NCBI GenBank assembly: GCA_965219515.1 | Contig: OZ244776.1 | Location: forward strand, 1,984,001 to 2,048,000 | Origin: Ilyomonas sp965219515 | GTDB taxonomy: Bacteria > Bacteroidota > Bacteroidia > Chitinophagales > Chitinophagaceae | Direction: 5' to 3' | DNA length: 64,000 nucleotides | Shown here: positions 63,976 through 64,000 of the stretch, piece after piece | How positions within the stretch are numbered: the stretch's first letter is position 1 | How the letters are laid out: each line of letters opens with the position of its first letter | Notes under the pieces: generated by a model | What the model was told of the DNA's origin: nothing | Database searches by the model: none | Seen by the model: the letters and a program-made list of their open reading frames with translations, nothing else | Translations under genes and position numbers: made by a program

Positions 63976-64000
63976 GAAGATGATCGTGTAACACCGCAAT

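Noticed and set aside
1..64000. CRISPR array
   Set aside because: No regularly spaced identical repeats with unique spacers were found; the periodic tracts seen are heptamer repeats or short duplications.

Overview
The window reads as chromosome of a Bacteroidota bacterium, most likely Chitinophagaceae or a close relative (inference from gene content, moderate GC and promoter style). Pointers are a SusC/SusD pair, the type IX secretion regulator PorX with its PglZ domain, DUF3127 and DUF4783 proteins, TlpA-like proteins with DUF4369/DUF5106-type N-termini, many secreted lipoproteins and glycoside hydrolases, weak Shine-Dalgarno sites and a TTG...TAnnTTTG promoter.

Layout. 1-4.4 kb: the end of one gene, then a minus-strand run (HD phosphohydrolase, SDR, FAD dehydrogenase, beta-barrel protein, DUF3127 protein). 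4.5-10.5 kb: a minus-strand envelope cluster (small membrane-anchored protein, PAP2/vanadium-haloperoxidase-type lipoprotein, outer-membrane channel-like protein, FecA-like TonB receptor) that looks like an uptake system for an unidentified ligand. 10.8-20.5 kb: a secreted GH65 enzyme, two periplasmic PpiC/SurA-type foldases, PorX, a Uma2 protein and a TlpA-like protein, with seven-base-periodic degenerate repeats in some gaps. 20.7-23.4 kb: a graveyard holding an IS1-type remnant, a deleted GH127 fragment, a broken DDE transposase gene and, inserted in it, an intact IS630-type element whose transposase appears to need a -1 frameshift.

23.6-35.4 kb: a minus-strand polysaccharide-utilisation locus (ROK kinase, MFS sugar porter, SusD, SusC, GH172, GH32, LacI regulator) with palindromic CTCAAACGTTTGAG operators before the GH32 gene and before lacI. 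The pairing of GH32 with GH172 suggests fructans or difructose compounds taken up and phosphorylated as fructose. 36.3-42.4 kb: housekeeping genes: tRNA-Asp, accA, a DUF4783 protein, gpmI, and glgA-glgC for glycogen synthesis.

42.5-52.3 kb: accessory redox and stress genes (two AraC regulators, two cupins, an ABM-domain protein, an aldo/keto reductase, an NTF2-like protein, a flavodoxin, cytochrome c, a ScyD/ScyE-like protein, an M28 peptidase); three are broken by frameshift or nonsense mutations. 52.4-55.1 kb: two small envelope proteins and a decayed REP-associated tyrosine transposase (RAYT) between REP-like hairpins. 55.3-63.3 kb: a secreted hemicellulose, mannan and pectin set (two GH43-type proteins, GH5_7 mannanase, GH28, GH92), in which GH5 is split by an in-frame TGA and GH28 by four frameshifts. 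63.3-64 kb: a compact RAYT element with inverted REP ends, then the tail of a second RAYT family. The main general points are the probable fructan/difructose locus, the layered REP/RAYT history, and a cluster of damaged genes between 45 and 61 kb, two of them with TGA where a tryptophan is expected.
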